Assembly (NCBI GenBank): GCA_023213315.1
Contig: JAKCPI010002884.1
Location: forward strand, 24,446-88,445
Source: Euborellia annulipes
Taxonomy: Eukaryota; Arthropoda; Insecta; Dermaptera; Anisolabididae
Reading direction: 5' to 3'
Length of the DNA: 64,000 nt
Shown here: positions 11,117 to 22,738 of the stretch, one piece after another
How the letters are laid out: each line of letters starts with the position of its first letter
Numbering within the stretch: the first letter of the stretch is position 1
Program-made: the position numbers and the translations under genes
The notes under the pieces: model-generated
The model's input: the letters and a program-made list of their open reading frames with translations, nothing else
What the model was told of the DNA's origin: nothing
The model's database searches: none

Positions 11117-12140
11117 TTTTATCAATATGATAATAAGGTTTTTTTATTGTTTTGAAAATAGCAAAAGTAGCTTCACTGAAACCAATGAAACTCAATGAGT
11201 TGGATCCGGGACATATTGATCGATGAGTTTGAATAAATAAGGATGGAGTCTGAAAAGTCTTATAGCTTTTTATACCTGAAAAGTCCTTAAAAAATAAGTT
11301 TGTTTTCATTAGTGCACAAGATTTTTAAAGCTAGTTATACCACGCAAGAGTGAGAATATTTAATAATGAATCTGAATAGTATGAAGGAATAGAATAAATC
11401 TTTTTATCAAATAAAAACCATTCTATTATAAGATAATTTTATTTAATTATCAGGTTAATTTCACATCTATTGTTTGTTAAATATTGGAGGTCATCGGTCA
11501 AAGAGAAAATTCATTTGTTTCCTTATTGGATGAAAAATAATTAATAATAAACTTGTTAATGGTAATAACAATTTTCATTTCCATCGGGAGAAAATAATAA
11601 TAAGGATTGTGCATCGTGATCAAATAAAGAAGATTAATGGAGATGAAGAAGAAATTAACTCAATTAGTTTAAGAGAAATGTATTATAATAATATTATTGT
11701 AAATTATATAGGATATCAAATTGAGTTAATTATTTTGAAAGAATAATTATTAGGAAGATATATTGTTAAATCATACTTACTATTTTAGAGGTTGAAAGTC
11801 GGTAAAGGAAAATTCAGACAGGAATGAAATTGTCAAAAGTAATATAAAATGTATATATATAAATCTCAGTTTAAATTAATATGCATATAAATATCAAATG
11901 ATAAAAAATTTTAAAATATCTAATATTTTAATTTAAATTTCAATATTAAATCATTTTGATAAATGTTTTTATTAGATACACTGGCTAAATAGGCGGGAAA
12001 TTTTGCTTCATTATGAAGATAGAAATTTATTTTTTTAAACATTTCATCTCTTTCAAACAATCGTTAATGATTTTTTTAAAGATTTTATTGCTATCTTCAT
12101 AATGCGTCAAAATTATTAACAGCACGGAAATAACATATAA
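11117..12140. other. AT-rich stretch, nothing recognised
   Basis: No supported gene, repeat end or RNA. Confidence 0.4.
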
Positions 12141-12148
12141 AGGTATCA

Positions 12149-12425
12149 GGGCCGTAATGGGGGCCTGGCAAAACAGGCGCCCGCCACGGGCGCAACTGGG
12201 CTGGGGGCGCAAAACAAAGGGGACCGACCTAGTTGTGAGCTGCACGAGGTTTTTATTTACCAACATTTTAATCAGTGAGGTGCTACGGGGGAGAGGGGAA
12301 ATGGCCTCCATGGCCTCCAAAAATTATATCAGCCCCCCTCTCCCGTAGCGCCTCACTGATTATATTGGTGGTAAATAAAAACCTCGTGCAGCTCAAAACT
12401 TGGAGGGAGGGGGGGCGGAAATTCG
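12149..12425. mobile_element. Possible hAT-like element with foldback core
   Basis: CAGGGCCGTAATGGGGGCC near 12149 looks like a hAT end. Inside, 12231-12397 is a foldback (GAGCTGCACGAGGTTTTTAT pairs with ATAAAAACCTCGTGCAGCTC, around GGGGGAGAGGGG / CCCCTCTCCC). No duplication was identified. Confidence 0.5.
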
Positions 12426-12489
12426 CTTATTCAGGGGAGGGGGCAATTTAGAATTTGAAATATCATTTTATATATTTTACAAAAATAAA

Positions 12490-13818
12490 AAAAAAAGTGC
12501 ATGAGGTGGATTTGAACTCGAGACGTTTGGTTACGTGAGAATGAAAAAAAATATAGATTGCCTGACGACGAATTAACCACCTGAGCCACACTTTATATAA
12601 TTGATTTAAGGAAAAATAAGCCTTATAAGAAACATAAAATAAAAGAAGTATTAAAAAAATTTTAATATTCCACATATGATATATCATTTTTCATTACTTT
12701 TTATGCTGATTAATAATTTATAATCAAAATTCCAAAAACATGCATAGTTTTCAAATAATTCATTGGACAAACGTCAGATTGTTCATGCCTTAATGTAATT
12801 AAACCAAAAACTCTATCTAACATATGATACATGTCATTAATTCTTGAATTCCCCCTGATTCCAGAGAACTAAAGCCCTTTTAATTATATGATCTAATTTG
12901 GGAGTTATTGGCGATCAAAGTTAAGCTTATTTTCGATCTTAATGACATCAACAGACACTCAATTCTCTATTTTCGAAAAAGCTTATTTAGCATTGTCTAA
13001 TTAAAACCAAATTTTTACCAGAGATTTATAATTAAAAAATGAGTATTTTTCTAAAGTTTCATTGAGATTGGTGAAGAAATAAATAAAATATTGACTAATT
13101 TGTAAATTGAGTTTTAGAATTTGGGATCTCAGATAGAAGCCTAGAGCCGGTTCATAGACGGCTCTCTTTACACATCCGGGATCGCGAATTCTAAAACTCA
13201 ATTTACAAAATAGTCAATATTTTATTTATTTCTTTACCAATCTCAATGAAACTTTAGAAAAATACTTATTTTTTAATTATAAATCTCTGGTAAAAATTTG
13301 GTTTTAATCAGACAATGGTAAATATGTTTTTTCGAAAATAGAGAATTGAGTGTCTGTTGATGTCATTAAGGTCGAAAATAAGCTTAACTTTGATCGCCAA
13401 TAACTCCCAAATTAGATCATATAATTAAAAGGGCTTTAGTTCTCTGGAATCAGGGGAATTCAAGAATTAATGACATGTATCATATGTTAGATAGAGTTTT
13501 TGGTTTAATTACATTAAGGCATGAACAATCTGACGTTTGTTCATTGAATTATTTGAAAACTATGCATGTTTTTGGAATTTTGATTATAAATTATTAATCA
13601 GCATAAAAAGTAATGAAAAATGATATATCATATGTGGAATATTAAAATTTTTTTAATACTTCTTTTATTTTATGTTTCTTACATGGCTTATTTTCCAAAA
13701 AACAAGTAATTAAAATTGTGGCTCAAGTGGTTAATGTGTCCTCAATCAATCTATATTTTTTCTCACGTAACCAAACGTCGCGAGTTCAAATCCACATCCT
13801 TCACTTTTTTTTTTTTAA
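12490..13818. repeat. Very long foldback (arms about 630 bp) with tRNA-like ends
   Basis: The axis is near 13154. GAGTTTTAGAATT (13109) pairs with AATTCTAAAACTC (13187) and the arms run outward to about 12490 and 13818, nearly identical over long stretches. Each outer end carries the same tRNA-derived unit, in opposite orientation (12500-12596 minus, 13713-13800 plus). The centre holds a smaller hairpin, GAGCCGG ... GGCTC. It is either an inverted duplication or a foldback transposon. Confidence 0.85.
13713..13800 (+). repeat. tRNA-like unit at foldback right end
   Basis: A-box-like TGGCTCAAGTGGTTAATG and B box CGAGTTCAAATCC are spaced as in a tRNA-derived SINE, ending in a T run. The mirror copy is at 12500-12596. 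Confidence 0.55.
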
Positions 13819-14644
13819 ATCATATTATCAATTTCCTTTTATTTTTAATGATTCATTTTTTCTTAAAAGATTAAATTAGTCTTCATACATTATAATGAAT
13901 CATTTTAATTCGATTTGTGTTTTTAATATAGATATTAAGCCTAACTAGAGATCTTGCTGGTCGTCCGCATAATAGGTAATGCCATTTTTGACGATATTCT
14001 AGCTTTGACATATCAAGATAATTTTTTTCATAATCATTCTAAATTGCAACTTTACTACTCTCCACTACGGCCTAGGGATTTCAAAACCTTTTCCTTTATT
14101 CCTTTATGGTGTCAAAGGTACAAGGTCAAAGGTTATGTTCCCTTCAACGGTATGAAAGTGTTTTTTTAAAGACTTCTAAAATGAAACAATTGAAATCTAA
14201 TCTGTCATTAATATTTTCTATTTCAATCCAGTTCTCAGTAATTTTATATGCCTATGTTAAAAAAAAGATCATGATCCGTGAAAATTTGTTATTTTTCAGC
14301 TAACAAAACTCGACTATCTCATAACCAAACTGTCAAACTGTCTGTCAGGACGAAAATAAACTTGAATAGTTCCGTTTTCTCTTATGAATAGAGTTCAAGA
14401 GCAAAGGCTAGAACGGCGTGGGCTCCACCAGAAGGATAAATAATTAGCTAATCAATTGTTTAACCACATGAAAAAAATAACTTGAGTTGTGAGTCTCTCT
14501 TTTAATTTTATGTTTTTTTTAGGCAGCTGATAAAGAAAACTATATTAAAACAAAAAAAAGACTATAACTATAAGAAATAAATAAACTTTCCAAAATTCCA
14601 TCGATAATTGTCTGTAATTTATTGTTTTTTTGTTTTTGTTTTAG
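13819..14644. other. Presumed intron upstream of exon A
   Basis: No repeat family recognised. It ends in the polypyrimidine tract and AG acceptor at 14625-14644. Confidence 0.4.
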
Positions 14645-14787
14645 AGTATTGAATGCGGGGCATGTTCACCGGAAGGACCCCCAAATCCAGGACAAAATTC
14701 CCAAGATCCTGACCGACCGCTTAGGACGCAGGAGTCGAATACACCTGCGCCCACCTCCAGGCCAAGAAGAAGATTCTATTTATATAG
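14645..14787 (+). CDS. klar: klarsicht/nesprin-like gene, exon A
   Basis: An open stretch of 47 codons plus two bases lies between a T-rich tract with TTTTAG and an ATATAG|GTGAAT donor. It reads SIECGACSPEGPPNPGQ followed by a Pro/Ser/Thr-rich, then Arg-rich segment ending RPRRRFYLY, so it looks disordered. The two leftover bases AG join the first base of exon B to make AGT (Ser), keeping frame. Codon use is richer in GC than the introns around it. Identity rests on downstream exons of the same frame chain; this exon alone would not be diagnostic. The true translation start lies upstream or outside the window. Confidence 0.6.
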
Positions 14788-14998
14788 GTGAATATCAAAA
14801 CAAAATTCTATTCACCCTGTCCACTCAACCAAAAGACTTTTTTGCTCCATTTCTTTTACTATAAATTTGATTTGTCGTTTAGATATATTATTTTTCAAAG
14901 AATCCAATTTATCTCATAATCCACATCTATCAATAATACTGTATAATAGGATAAATATAAAGGCCAAATGTTTCTTTCTTTATTATAGAACTCACAAC

Positions 14999-15032
14999 GA
15001 CGTTTCAGTCGACTATACAACCCTCTTCATGG
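14999..15032 (-). ncRNA. Hammerhead-like motif, degraded
   Basis: On the minus strand it reads ATGAAGAGGGTTG ... CTGAAACGTC. The 3' core GAAACGTC is intact, and the 5' core CUGAAGA has lost its first base to A. It resembles small hammerhead variants tied to Penelope-like elements. Only a motif match. Confidence 0.4.
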
Positions 15033-16431
15033 CTATTTTTGTATAATAGTACCTGCTATCATTGAAAAAGAATAGGCAGTGGCATCAAAAATGCTTATTC
15101 AACTTTCTAAAAATGTTTCGGTATTTTTATTAAAAACCATCTTGTGAAAAAATACATATTTCAAATAGAAAATTAGGCCTATATATCGAGTAGGAAAACA
15201 TCTATAAAAAAGAATTTGATAAAAATCTGACACATTTTATTGATTTTGAGTTAAGCTGAAAGTAGTAATATATATATAGCCTAGTATAATAGTAGATAAC
15301 TATTATTTATAAAAATTAAATATTTTCACTAGATTAGGAAACTAAAAACCGCGTTATAATTCTAGAGGCTGTAGTAAATGTATTTGAACCTCAACGGGTT
15401 TTTTTAATAAAGCCTCTTTAAATAATTTATTTCGTTCGGGAAGAGAGATATATGCCTAGTTGCTCATCTGCCACTATTTCACAATATTTTGATGAATGAA
15501 GGGAATTAAATATTATCCAACATTTGAATCATTAAGCAACAACTATTTCCAACCGACTTTTGAATAAAATAAAAAAACTTAAGCTAATTTTTTTTAAATA
15601 GCTCATGAAAATTATCCCGACATGTTTTTAGAAAAAGCAAGGAATTTTTTTTAATGTATTATAGAATTTCATCAGACTATATATATATATATAAAATTTA
15701 TTATTTTATATAAGATTAACATCTAAAACAAGCCCAAGCTTATTTTTTACATAAATATTTGAAGATTAACTTGGTAAAAATAGATGGTTGAGAAATGGAG
15801 CCTGAGGGTAGTTGTGAACAGAACGTGAAAGGACAAGAACAGTTCAAAGTCCTCAAAAGGTTATTTAACTCAACTACAATCCGGGTTAAATAAATAAAAA
15901 AAATAATCCAAGACAAAAAAAAAAAAAAAAAAATGTCCCAATCGTTAATGTTTGGCTATTAATCGGAATGTTTAAGAACTGATCTAGCTCAAGGCAAAGG
16001 ATTGTGGGAAGTAAACTCGTTTCCATGCTAGCTACTCACAGACAATGAAAGAGAAGCGTTTTCTTAGGAATCCGATATTCCAGAAAAGGTCAATTTGTAT
16101 TAATTTTGAACATTTAGAGGCTTTGATTTTCCTAATCTGTATTTGAATTTACCCCTAATATCAGATATCTAAAGTAAATTTTTTTTTTTTTCTAATATTA
16201 ATAAAATAGTATTAAATTTTAGAATATCCTAAAATTGTCTTGGCTCTGGGATCATGTGAGATTTAAACTCCCAGTATCGTAAATTCAAGTCCCATTAGTT
16301 TCTTCTCCATTTGATTATTCCATTGTTTTTATTAACATTTTATGGGAAATTTTTAAGATTTTTATTTATAATGATATAATACGTTGTCCAAACGTTAAAA
16401 ATTATTCAATAACAGGATCCGAGGAAATTTC
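15033..16431. other. Intron sequence, nothing recognised
   Basis: AT-rich, with short (TA)n and A-runs (for example 15917-15932). No supported feature. Confidence 0.4.
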
Positions 16432-16702
16432 GCAGCCAAGAGATTAAATAAAAAAATATTTTATTTAATTTTTATTCGCAAACGTTTCGGTAAGACCTTC
16501 ATCAGGCCAAATATTGTTGACTATACACGATCTTAGGTATGTTAATGTCTTTTGTATGCAAGTAAATGAAAATTTTTGTACATATTAAATTAAATATCTA
16601 AGATCGTGTATAGTTAACAATATTTCCCCTGATGAAGGTCGTACCGAAACGTCTGTTATTAAAAATTAAATAAAATATTTTTTATTTTAATCTCCTGGCC
16701 AT
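16432..16702. mobile_element. Head-to-head palindrome with two hammerhead-like motifs
   Basis: The arms pair from the outer ends (GATTAAATAAAAAAATATTT against AAATATTTTTTATTTTAATC) to an axis near 16567. The minus motif at 16481-16506 reads CCTGATGAAGGTCTTACC then GAAACGTT. The plus motif at 16628-16653 reads CCTGATGAAGGTCGTACC then GAAACGTC. Both hold CUGAUGA plus GAAAC with a GGU/ACC stem II. Likely a Penelope-like terminal palindrome; no reverse transcriptase is seen. Confidence 0.6.
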
Positions 16703-16744
16703 AAACCATTAAGTTATTCATTCACTAACGAATTTTCGCATCTT

Positions 16745-16811
16745 TTATAAAAACAATGAAATAATCACATGTAGATAGATCATTGATGGAAATAAACTTT
16801 TCCACTCATTG
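16745..16811. mobile_element. Right-end fragment of CAGTGAGGG TA MITE
   Basis: ACAATGAAATAATCACATGT and the terminal CCACTCATTG followed by TA match the right part of the element at 2911-3116. Confidence 0.5.
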
Positions 16812-16877
16812 TACATATATATATATCCTAGTATATAAAATATAGAGATTAATCGCTTAATAAAAGTAATTTCTAGG

Positions 16878-16930
16878 GCCGTATTTACGAAAAGGCGAAC
16901 TAGGCACGCACCTGGGGCGGCAAAACCTGC
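16878..16930. mobile_element. hAT-like end fragment
   Basis: GGGCCGTATTTACGAAAAGG and the nearby CCTGGGGCGGCAAAA are typical of hAT MITE ends. No partner end was identified. Confidence 0.35.
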
Positions 16931-17523
16931 TTATTTACAAACCTATAAATTTTTTTTCAAATGGTGTTAGAGTATTTCTCAGTGTTGGATCAAGCCCTGA
17001 TTATTCCCTTAAAATTTTACTTCAATTCAATGACGAACGGATAAATATATTCTCAACTTGTGACTGAAAAGGTTAAAGTGTACATTAAGATTCAGTAAAG
17101 TATTCAGCTACAACAACAGATCAATCGGTTTATAAACCTTATTTGCGAATCTGATGGTTGCATCGCGGATGTCACGTCCAGGATATGACACATGCCATCG
17201 TCTTCTCTCTCTTTCTCTCGCTCTGGCACACACACCCTTAGAAATGACACCAACTTGGATTTATTTTCATAATTCACACTTTTTAAGATTTATTAATTAT
17301 TATTTCAGATTAAATCAAGAGAAATGAAATGCAAGATATTGAATGAACCATCTCACTACTTACATCCTTCAAATCAAAATCAAAACTAAAGATTATGAAT
17401 TGATGACAATCAACATGTAATTTTATTTCATTCATGGTAATTTATTAGCGTTTTTCAAGTTTCTGATATTCAGAGAAGCATTTTTACTTTATCTTGCCTT
17501 TACGTCAAATGAATATATATATT

Positions 17524-18302
17524 AGGCCGAAAAAATTTGTTTTCAGCGGCTATCCCCTGAATTTGAAGTATTAATCAAAAACACATTCTATTACCAGAAA
17601 ACTTCTTTCAAACAATATCTAGAGGGCGCGCGAGGTGCTCAAAAACCACCATTTTTAGCCTTTTGTTAAATTATCGATTATTAGCCATAGTTATTTCATT
17701 CAAACTTTATTGCCCTTATATTTTTGACCCAGAACAATACTAAATAAGTTAGTTATACTGCCCAAGTCATATCACTAAAGTTTACATAATAAATAAATAC
17801 TAAAAGTTGACATTTTAGCCATTTTTCAGTATTTTACACAATTTATCGATAAAAACGGTTTTTATTGAAACATGGAAATTCGACATTAATGATATGCATT
17901 TCAATTAAAAGAGTATATTTTACATCCATGTTACATATGAGCCAGTTTCATTATATTTTAGTAAAACCGTTTTTTATCGATAAATTGTGTAAAATGCTGA
18001 AAAATGGCTAAAATGTCAACTTTTAGTAATTATTTATTATGTAAACTTTAGTGATATGACTTGGGCAGTATAACTAACTTGATTTAGTATTGTTCTGGGC
18101 CAAAAATATAAGGGCGATAAAGTTTGAATGAAATAACTATGGCTAAAATCGATAATTTAACAAAGGCTAAAAAATGAGTGGTTTTGAGCACCTCGCGCGC
18201 CCTCGAGATATTGTTTGAAAGAAGTTTTCTGGTAATAGAATATGATTTTGCATGTAATACTTCAAATTCAGAGGGTAGCCGCTGAAAACAAATTTTTCGG
18301 CC
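17524..18302. repeat. Long foldback, arms about 380 bp
   Basis: The left arm GGCCGAAAAAATTTGTTTTC is mirrored by GAAAACAAATTTTTCGGCC at the right. The axis is near 17913, with a loop of about 90 bp between the TATCGATA-containing inner ends. The outer TTAGG / CCACCCTAA recurs at 23590 and 25795. The arms are nearly identical. No coding capacity; the superfamily is unknown. Confidence 0.8.
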
Positions 18303-18313
18303 CACCCTAATAT

Positions 18314-18560
18314 ATATATATAGAGAGAAAGTATTGAATTCAAGTCACAAATTCTATGACGAGATTTTGATGGATGAAGTCCCCTCAATTCAGTTCAAAA
18401 AAGTGGTTTTCGCAACATGGTCTGTCTGTGTGTGTGCGTCTGTGAACAAAATATCTCAAAAATGAAAAGGGCATAGGGCTAGAAGGTTGAAATTTTAAAT
18501 TTACCAAAGGTAAGAGAAAGTTGTGAGCTGTGCGATCAGTCAAACCAGATTTTTACTTTC
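18314..18560 (-). mobile_element. Family X, partial, internally deleted
   Basis: It has the GAGAGAAAGTATTG 3' hairpin arm, GTCTGTCTGTGTGTGTG, AGCTAGAAGGTTGAAATTTT-like sequence, then jumps straight to the 5' hairpin part (GGTAAGAGAAAGTTGTGAGC). The core is missing. Confidence 0.6.
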
Positions 18561-19304
18561 CTAAAAGACCCTTTGGTCCTTAAACAAAATCAAATAATCG
18601 TGATTTTTGACTAATAACATAATAACAATCTCATTATTAGATTATGGTATTTTTCTATAATTTTTTCAACTATCAATTATATTATTTATTCGAATCTAAA
18701 ATTTGTTGGGAGCGCAATGACTTTTCCGCTATGGGAATAAATTGTTTCGCATTGAAGAAACAAAATAATTTTAATACTGCACATGCAAAGCATGCAATGT
18801 CAAGTGGAAACGCCTCCCACTTCAAAATAACTTCCTTACAGACGGTGTGGCCTTGTATTCAGGAAGTTGCTTCTTGTGAAATATTTAATTAGAATTAAAA
18901 GTTTTTACTTGGTTTAATAATCCAACATGCAAAACCTTTTTTTTTTTTTTTTTTGTTTAAAACAAAATATTATTCTGGCATATTTTAAAAAGAGCCATGA
19001 ATAAGAAAATAATTTTTTTTTTGCTTATAATTAATAAAGTATTTGAATATTCATTCTTTTCTCATAATATGAGGGTTCCGACAGATAGAAAAATAAATTT
19101 TCTAAAGCAAATAAGAAGTCGACAATCCTTAAAATAAAAGACTAGGGCGAGGGGCTGGAGGGATTTCATTTTCTGGCACTTTGGCTAACACGAATTAGGT
19201 TTTGTTGCAGGGGTGAAACCATTACATACTTTCTTATCTCAGGAGGAGATTCAATCAAATATTTTTTTAGGTAACTGGGATTGGAATTCAAAATGCCCCA
19301 AGAG

Positions 19305-19333
19305 AACGGCGCACAGTTTGGGAAACACTGGGC
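19305..19333 (-). mobile_element. hAT right end fragment (CAGTGTTTCCCAAACTGTG)
   Basis: Read on the minus strand it starts CAGTGTTTCCCAAACTGTGC, an end style common to hAT elements and similar to 40585-41255. No partner end was found. Confidence 0.45.
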
Positions 19334-19384
19334 TACTCTATACATTTGGTAAAGTTGGTGTACTGAAAGATTGCTCAGGAGCCC

Positions 19385-19560
19385 CCATCTTGGAGGGGGG
19401 GGTGGGAGGAGACCCCCCCCCCCCCCCTGGCCGGAAAGCTCTGTTCTTTATTTTTTTCTCTTCCCCTCTTTCCTTTCTATACCCACCAACGGGACTGTTC
19501 TCTTTCTTCCCTTCCTTCAAAAACATCCCCCCCCCCCCCCCCCCGCCCGGGGAGTAAGAA
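19385..19560. repeat. G and C homopolymer runs
   Basis: Runs of G and C (for example 19415-19427 and 19527-19544) occur, as in the interiors of hAT MITEs here. Length may be unreliable in the assembly. The apparent proline- and glycine-rich frames are not genes. Confidence 0.5.
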
Positions 19561-19957
19561 AAAAAAAAAAAAGGTGCCACTGAAAGAGACTTGATCCTAA
19601 TCGGATTGTAAAATATAAATTAATGTGTCCCAAGAAAGAATTCCACTAGAATCATAATATATATATTTATATATGATTTTTGGACAGATCCACCACTTTT
19701 TTAAAAATATATCATCATTTATAATAAAATTGAAGGGGAATATCTATAAAACTTCGCGTTGTTGTCTAAACTTAAGGCCGCCGAAGTCTCTTCCTGTTGT
19801 GTTAATAGTGCCCCCCCCCCCCCCATGTCAAACTAAATTTATAGTGTGTAAAAAAAACTATACTAAAATATTATATTAGTTTTTCGCAAAAAAAAGATAT
19901 TAGAAATTATATATACAAAAAAAGCAAATTATTTTAAATCAAGTTTGTATAAATTCA

Positions 19958-19987
19958 GGACGTTCTGGCTGTTAAGACATCCTCAGG
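19958..19987 (-). ncRNA. Hammerhead-like motif
   Basis: The minus strand reads CCTGAGGATGTCTTAACAG then CCAGAACGTCC. CUGAGGA fits the CUGANGA core. GAAAC is changed to AGAAC, so it is probably inactive. Confidence 0.4.
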
Positions 19988-20278
19988 CTTCCGTTCTAAT
20001 AGTAAAATATTAAAAACTAAATTATTATTAATTACAAATTTAATTTTATTGATATCAATTGGAATAATGGTTATATATTTATTACGGAAATATTATATCG
20101 AAGAAAATTTTAATTAATATTTTTTTTTACAGTCATCTCAAATCGGGTTCAAATTCCGCTCAGTTCGCTCATCTTGTATATTAAAAACTAACAGTAGAAC
20201 GATCGATATTCGTAGCCAATGGTGGAGTGGGAAATAGGCATCTAGCGTTAGAAAAATTCCAATTTTGGATACTACATA

Positions 20279-20529
20279 TGGACCCTGTTACGCATTAGTG
20301 TTTCAAATGCCAGCTACCAAGTTTTGAGAAAATTAACATTAAAGTTTTTTGTTTTCATTGGATTATACATAATTTTTTTTGTCAATTGTGCAAGTAACAT
20401 TAAATATAAATTTTTTTAGGACATATTTCATAAAAAATACTATTAATTATAGCATTTGAAACAATATTCCGTGCTTAACTCAATTTTTAATTTTTTGGCG
20501 CTTGAGACACTAATGCATAACAGAGTCCA
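20279..20529. mobile_element. TA-flanked MITE Y, copy 1
   Basis: 251 bp with ends TGGACCCTGTTACGCATTAG and their inverse, flanked by TA at 20277-20278 and 20530-20531. The TIRs are about 36 bp. Other copies are at 29956-30194 and 58439-59674. The sizes and TA site point to Tc1/mariner. Confidence 0.75.
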
Positions 20530-20652
20530 TATATACTTCGTTTCAACCCTGCATCACAAAGGATTGTGTTTTATACAAATACCTGTTATAATCGTAACCA
20601 TTTATTAAATTAATTAATTGATTTTGTAACTAATATGTTGTGTTGTTTACAG

Positions 20653-20978
20653 TAAACTCCGTCGACGAGGACGTCTACGTAATTTAGGCGGCGGAAGTGC
20701 CTGGAGGCGATCTTGCCGACGTTTAGCAGCCAATTCAAAATTGATTCCGGATCAGAACGAAGAGGAGAAGCAACAACAGCCAAGTGATGGTGTCCTGGAG
20801 TCTTCTGCCTGTTCATCTGCGCTTGTAGCTCGAACACCCGACCGATCAAGTTGTACACTCCTGGCACGATGGCTCGCTCTAGCCGCTTCCAGGGGAACTA
20901 CCTTCGCTACTACTCATCACACCAGGCATCTTGAAAGATCTTATCATTCGGACACAGCATTACTCATCATGCCTGTCG
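20653..20978 (+). CDS. klar: klarsicht/nesprin-like gene, exon B
   Basis: 326 bp between TTTACAG and a TCG|GTAAAT donor. It opens with a very basic segment (KLRRRGRLRNLGGGSAWRR), goes through an acidic/Gln patch (DQNEEEKQQQ) and a Ser/Ala-rich middle, and ends HSDTALLIMPV. The first base completes AGT with exon A, and the final G joins GT of exon C to give Gly. The frame is therefore continuous across three exons, which is the main evidence that this is coding. No known domain is seen; it is likely a disordered linker. The 5.9-kb intron before it is mostly repeats. Confidence 0.65.
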
Positions 20979-21029
20979 GTAAATAAATCACAAATTGCCA
21001 ATCAAGTTGAAAGATTTCCCTAAAATTAG

Positions 21030-21240
21030 TTTTACTTTCTCTTACCCATATCAGCTGTATGTTAATATCTATACTCGTATAGTGAGAAAGTATTGGATTC
21101 ATGTAAAAAATTCGATGTCGAGATTTTGATGGATATATACGTTTTGAGACCCCTGAAACCGAAAAAGTGGTTTCTGTCTGTCTGTGTCTCTGAACACAAT
21201 ATCTCAAAAACGAAAAGAGCTAGGAGGTTGAAATTTTATA
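21030..21240 (-). mobile_element. Family X 3' fragment
   Basis: Minus copy with the ACTTTCTCTTACC ... GAGAAAGTATTGGATTC hairpin, TCGATGTCGAGATTTTGATG and a short TGTCTG block. It stops after AGGTTGAAATTTTAT. Confidence 0.65.
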
Positions 21241-21603
21241 TTTATCTTTGAGAGGAAGGGCAGAGGCAGCCAAAAAGACATAATTCTGAATGCTACAACA
21301 ATTCTCCGCATTTATTTATGCTCCATCATCAGTCCTTTAATTGTTTTATTGTGCTCAGAGTTAGTCTAAAATTTTCTGGTATATACATACGTTCTGAATT
21401 GTTTACAATTTAATATGTATATTGTTGAACTGGTATACAATGCTTGACAATGGTCACCCAAGAGATTCATATAATTCACTCTGCACCGAAACGTCTCCAG
21501 AAAATTGTTGTAGAATTCAGAATTATTTCTTTTTGGCTGCCTCTGCCCTTCTTCTCAAAGTTATGATCACAGCCATCACCTCTTAATTGAATTTTATATT
21601 TAA

Positions 21604-22108
21604 GGGGGAACGGGAGCGAAGGTGTTACGCATGTTTTTCCCGATAAGATGCCGTTGTGTGTCATTAAAAGTATGCCCAAAAATCAAGTAATTCAAAAATT
21701 TGCCAAGAGGTGTCAGAATGGTAGCTAATAATATTTAATGCATTTGGTTGATTTTCATTGAACTTTTAACAATAAATACTTTATAAATGTTATTATATAT
21801 TAAGTATCTTTTATAAAAGCATAAAAATATATAAATATAGGCTAAAACTATATCGGCTGTTAGACTAGCCTGCCATCTATTGCAATAATGCTGAACTAAT
21901 TTGACATTTGATTTTTAAATAAATCATCTAAGCTTATTTTAAAAATTTCTTAATTAATATGTGATTAATAATAACAATAAATTCATTTTTTAATTTAAAA
22001 AAAAATTAAAGATTATTGGGACAGATTGTTTTTTTGTATTTACTTGAAAAATTACGATAATTTTTAATAAGTCATTAAAAAAATTATAGCTCGATGTCCC
22101 AATAATGT
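21604..22108 (-). mobile_element. TTAA-family repeat, copy 3 (truncated)
   Basis: It begins after TTTAA with GGGGGAACGGGAGCGAAGGT and GTTACGCATGTTTTTCCCG, and holds the conserved GACTAGCCTGCCATCTATTG. It breaks off after CGATGTCCCAATAATG, missing the far end found in the copies at 38717 and 54928. Confidence 0.65.
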
Positions 22109-22154
22109 CTTTAAATATTTTCCCATGTTTATAAATTCTAATATATCGGCGGAA

Positions 22155-22235
22155 ACTAAATATATCTCGACACAAAAAAATCTGGCTTGACAAGCACAGA
22201 ACACAACTGGGTCCAGTCACGCCAGATTTTTTAAT
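22155..22235 (-). mobile_element. Family X 5' hairpin fragment
   Basis: AAATCTGGCTTGACAAGCAC ... GTCACGCCAGATTTTT, the 5' hairpin with most of its loop lost. Confidence 0.55.
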
Positions 22236-22529
22236 ATTAAATTTTATCTGCGCCGGTCACCCTCAAGGATAAAAGAAATAGTAAAATAATCACATTATCA
22301 CAATAAGTGAACGAAAAGAATTTTATTTGTATATATAAACATTTTAATCAAGATATTTATTTCTTTATTATTTCCGATTGGTTTCTAATTTTTATCTATA
22401 TTCAATCAAGAATAACTTTTTTATCTTATCACTACCATTAATGATTTTTCTCGCTTCATTGAAACATCTGCGTTTTTTTTTTTATTCTATTTTTTAGACA
22501 TAAGTAAGTGAAGATTTGTATGTTTTTAG

Positions 22530-22661
22530 GTTTTGAGAACTCGGCTCTAAAATTGAGCTTCTCCCTCTCCTCGCTGCAACCCTCTAGCGCTAGCCTAGAG
22601 AGTCCCGAGCATGCCAAGTTGAGAGTAGAGAGACCTTATCACAGCCTTACCAAAAGTCAAG
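22530..22661 (+). CDS. klar: klarsicht/nesprin-like gene, exon C
   Basis: Flanked by TGTTTTTAG and a CAAG|GTAACT donor. The only frame without stops reads (G)FENSALKLSFSLSSLQ ... ESPEHAKLRVERPYHSLTKSQ, and it joins exon B in phase. It is Ser- and Leu-rich with no domain recognised. It ends with one spare base (G). The intron to exon D is only 77 bp, in contrast with kilobase introns elsewhere. Confidence 0.65.
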
Positions 22662-22738
22662 GTAACTTGTACTCATTATTATTAAATCAAATATTTATTC
22701 TTATGATGTTTTCGTCTTTTTTTTTTCTTTTAGAAGAG

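Noticed and set aside
19213..19583. Frames of 70-114 codons rich in Pro or Gly on both strands
   Set aside because: Produced by G and C homopolymer runs in MITE-type DNA.
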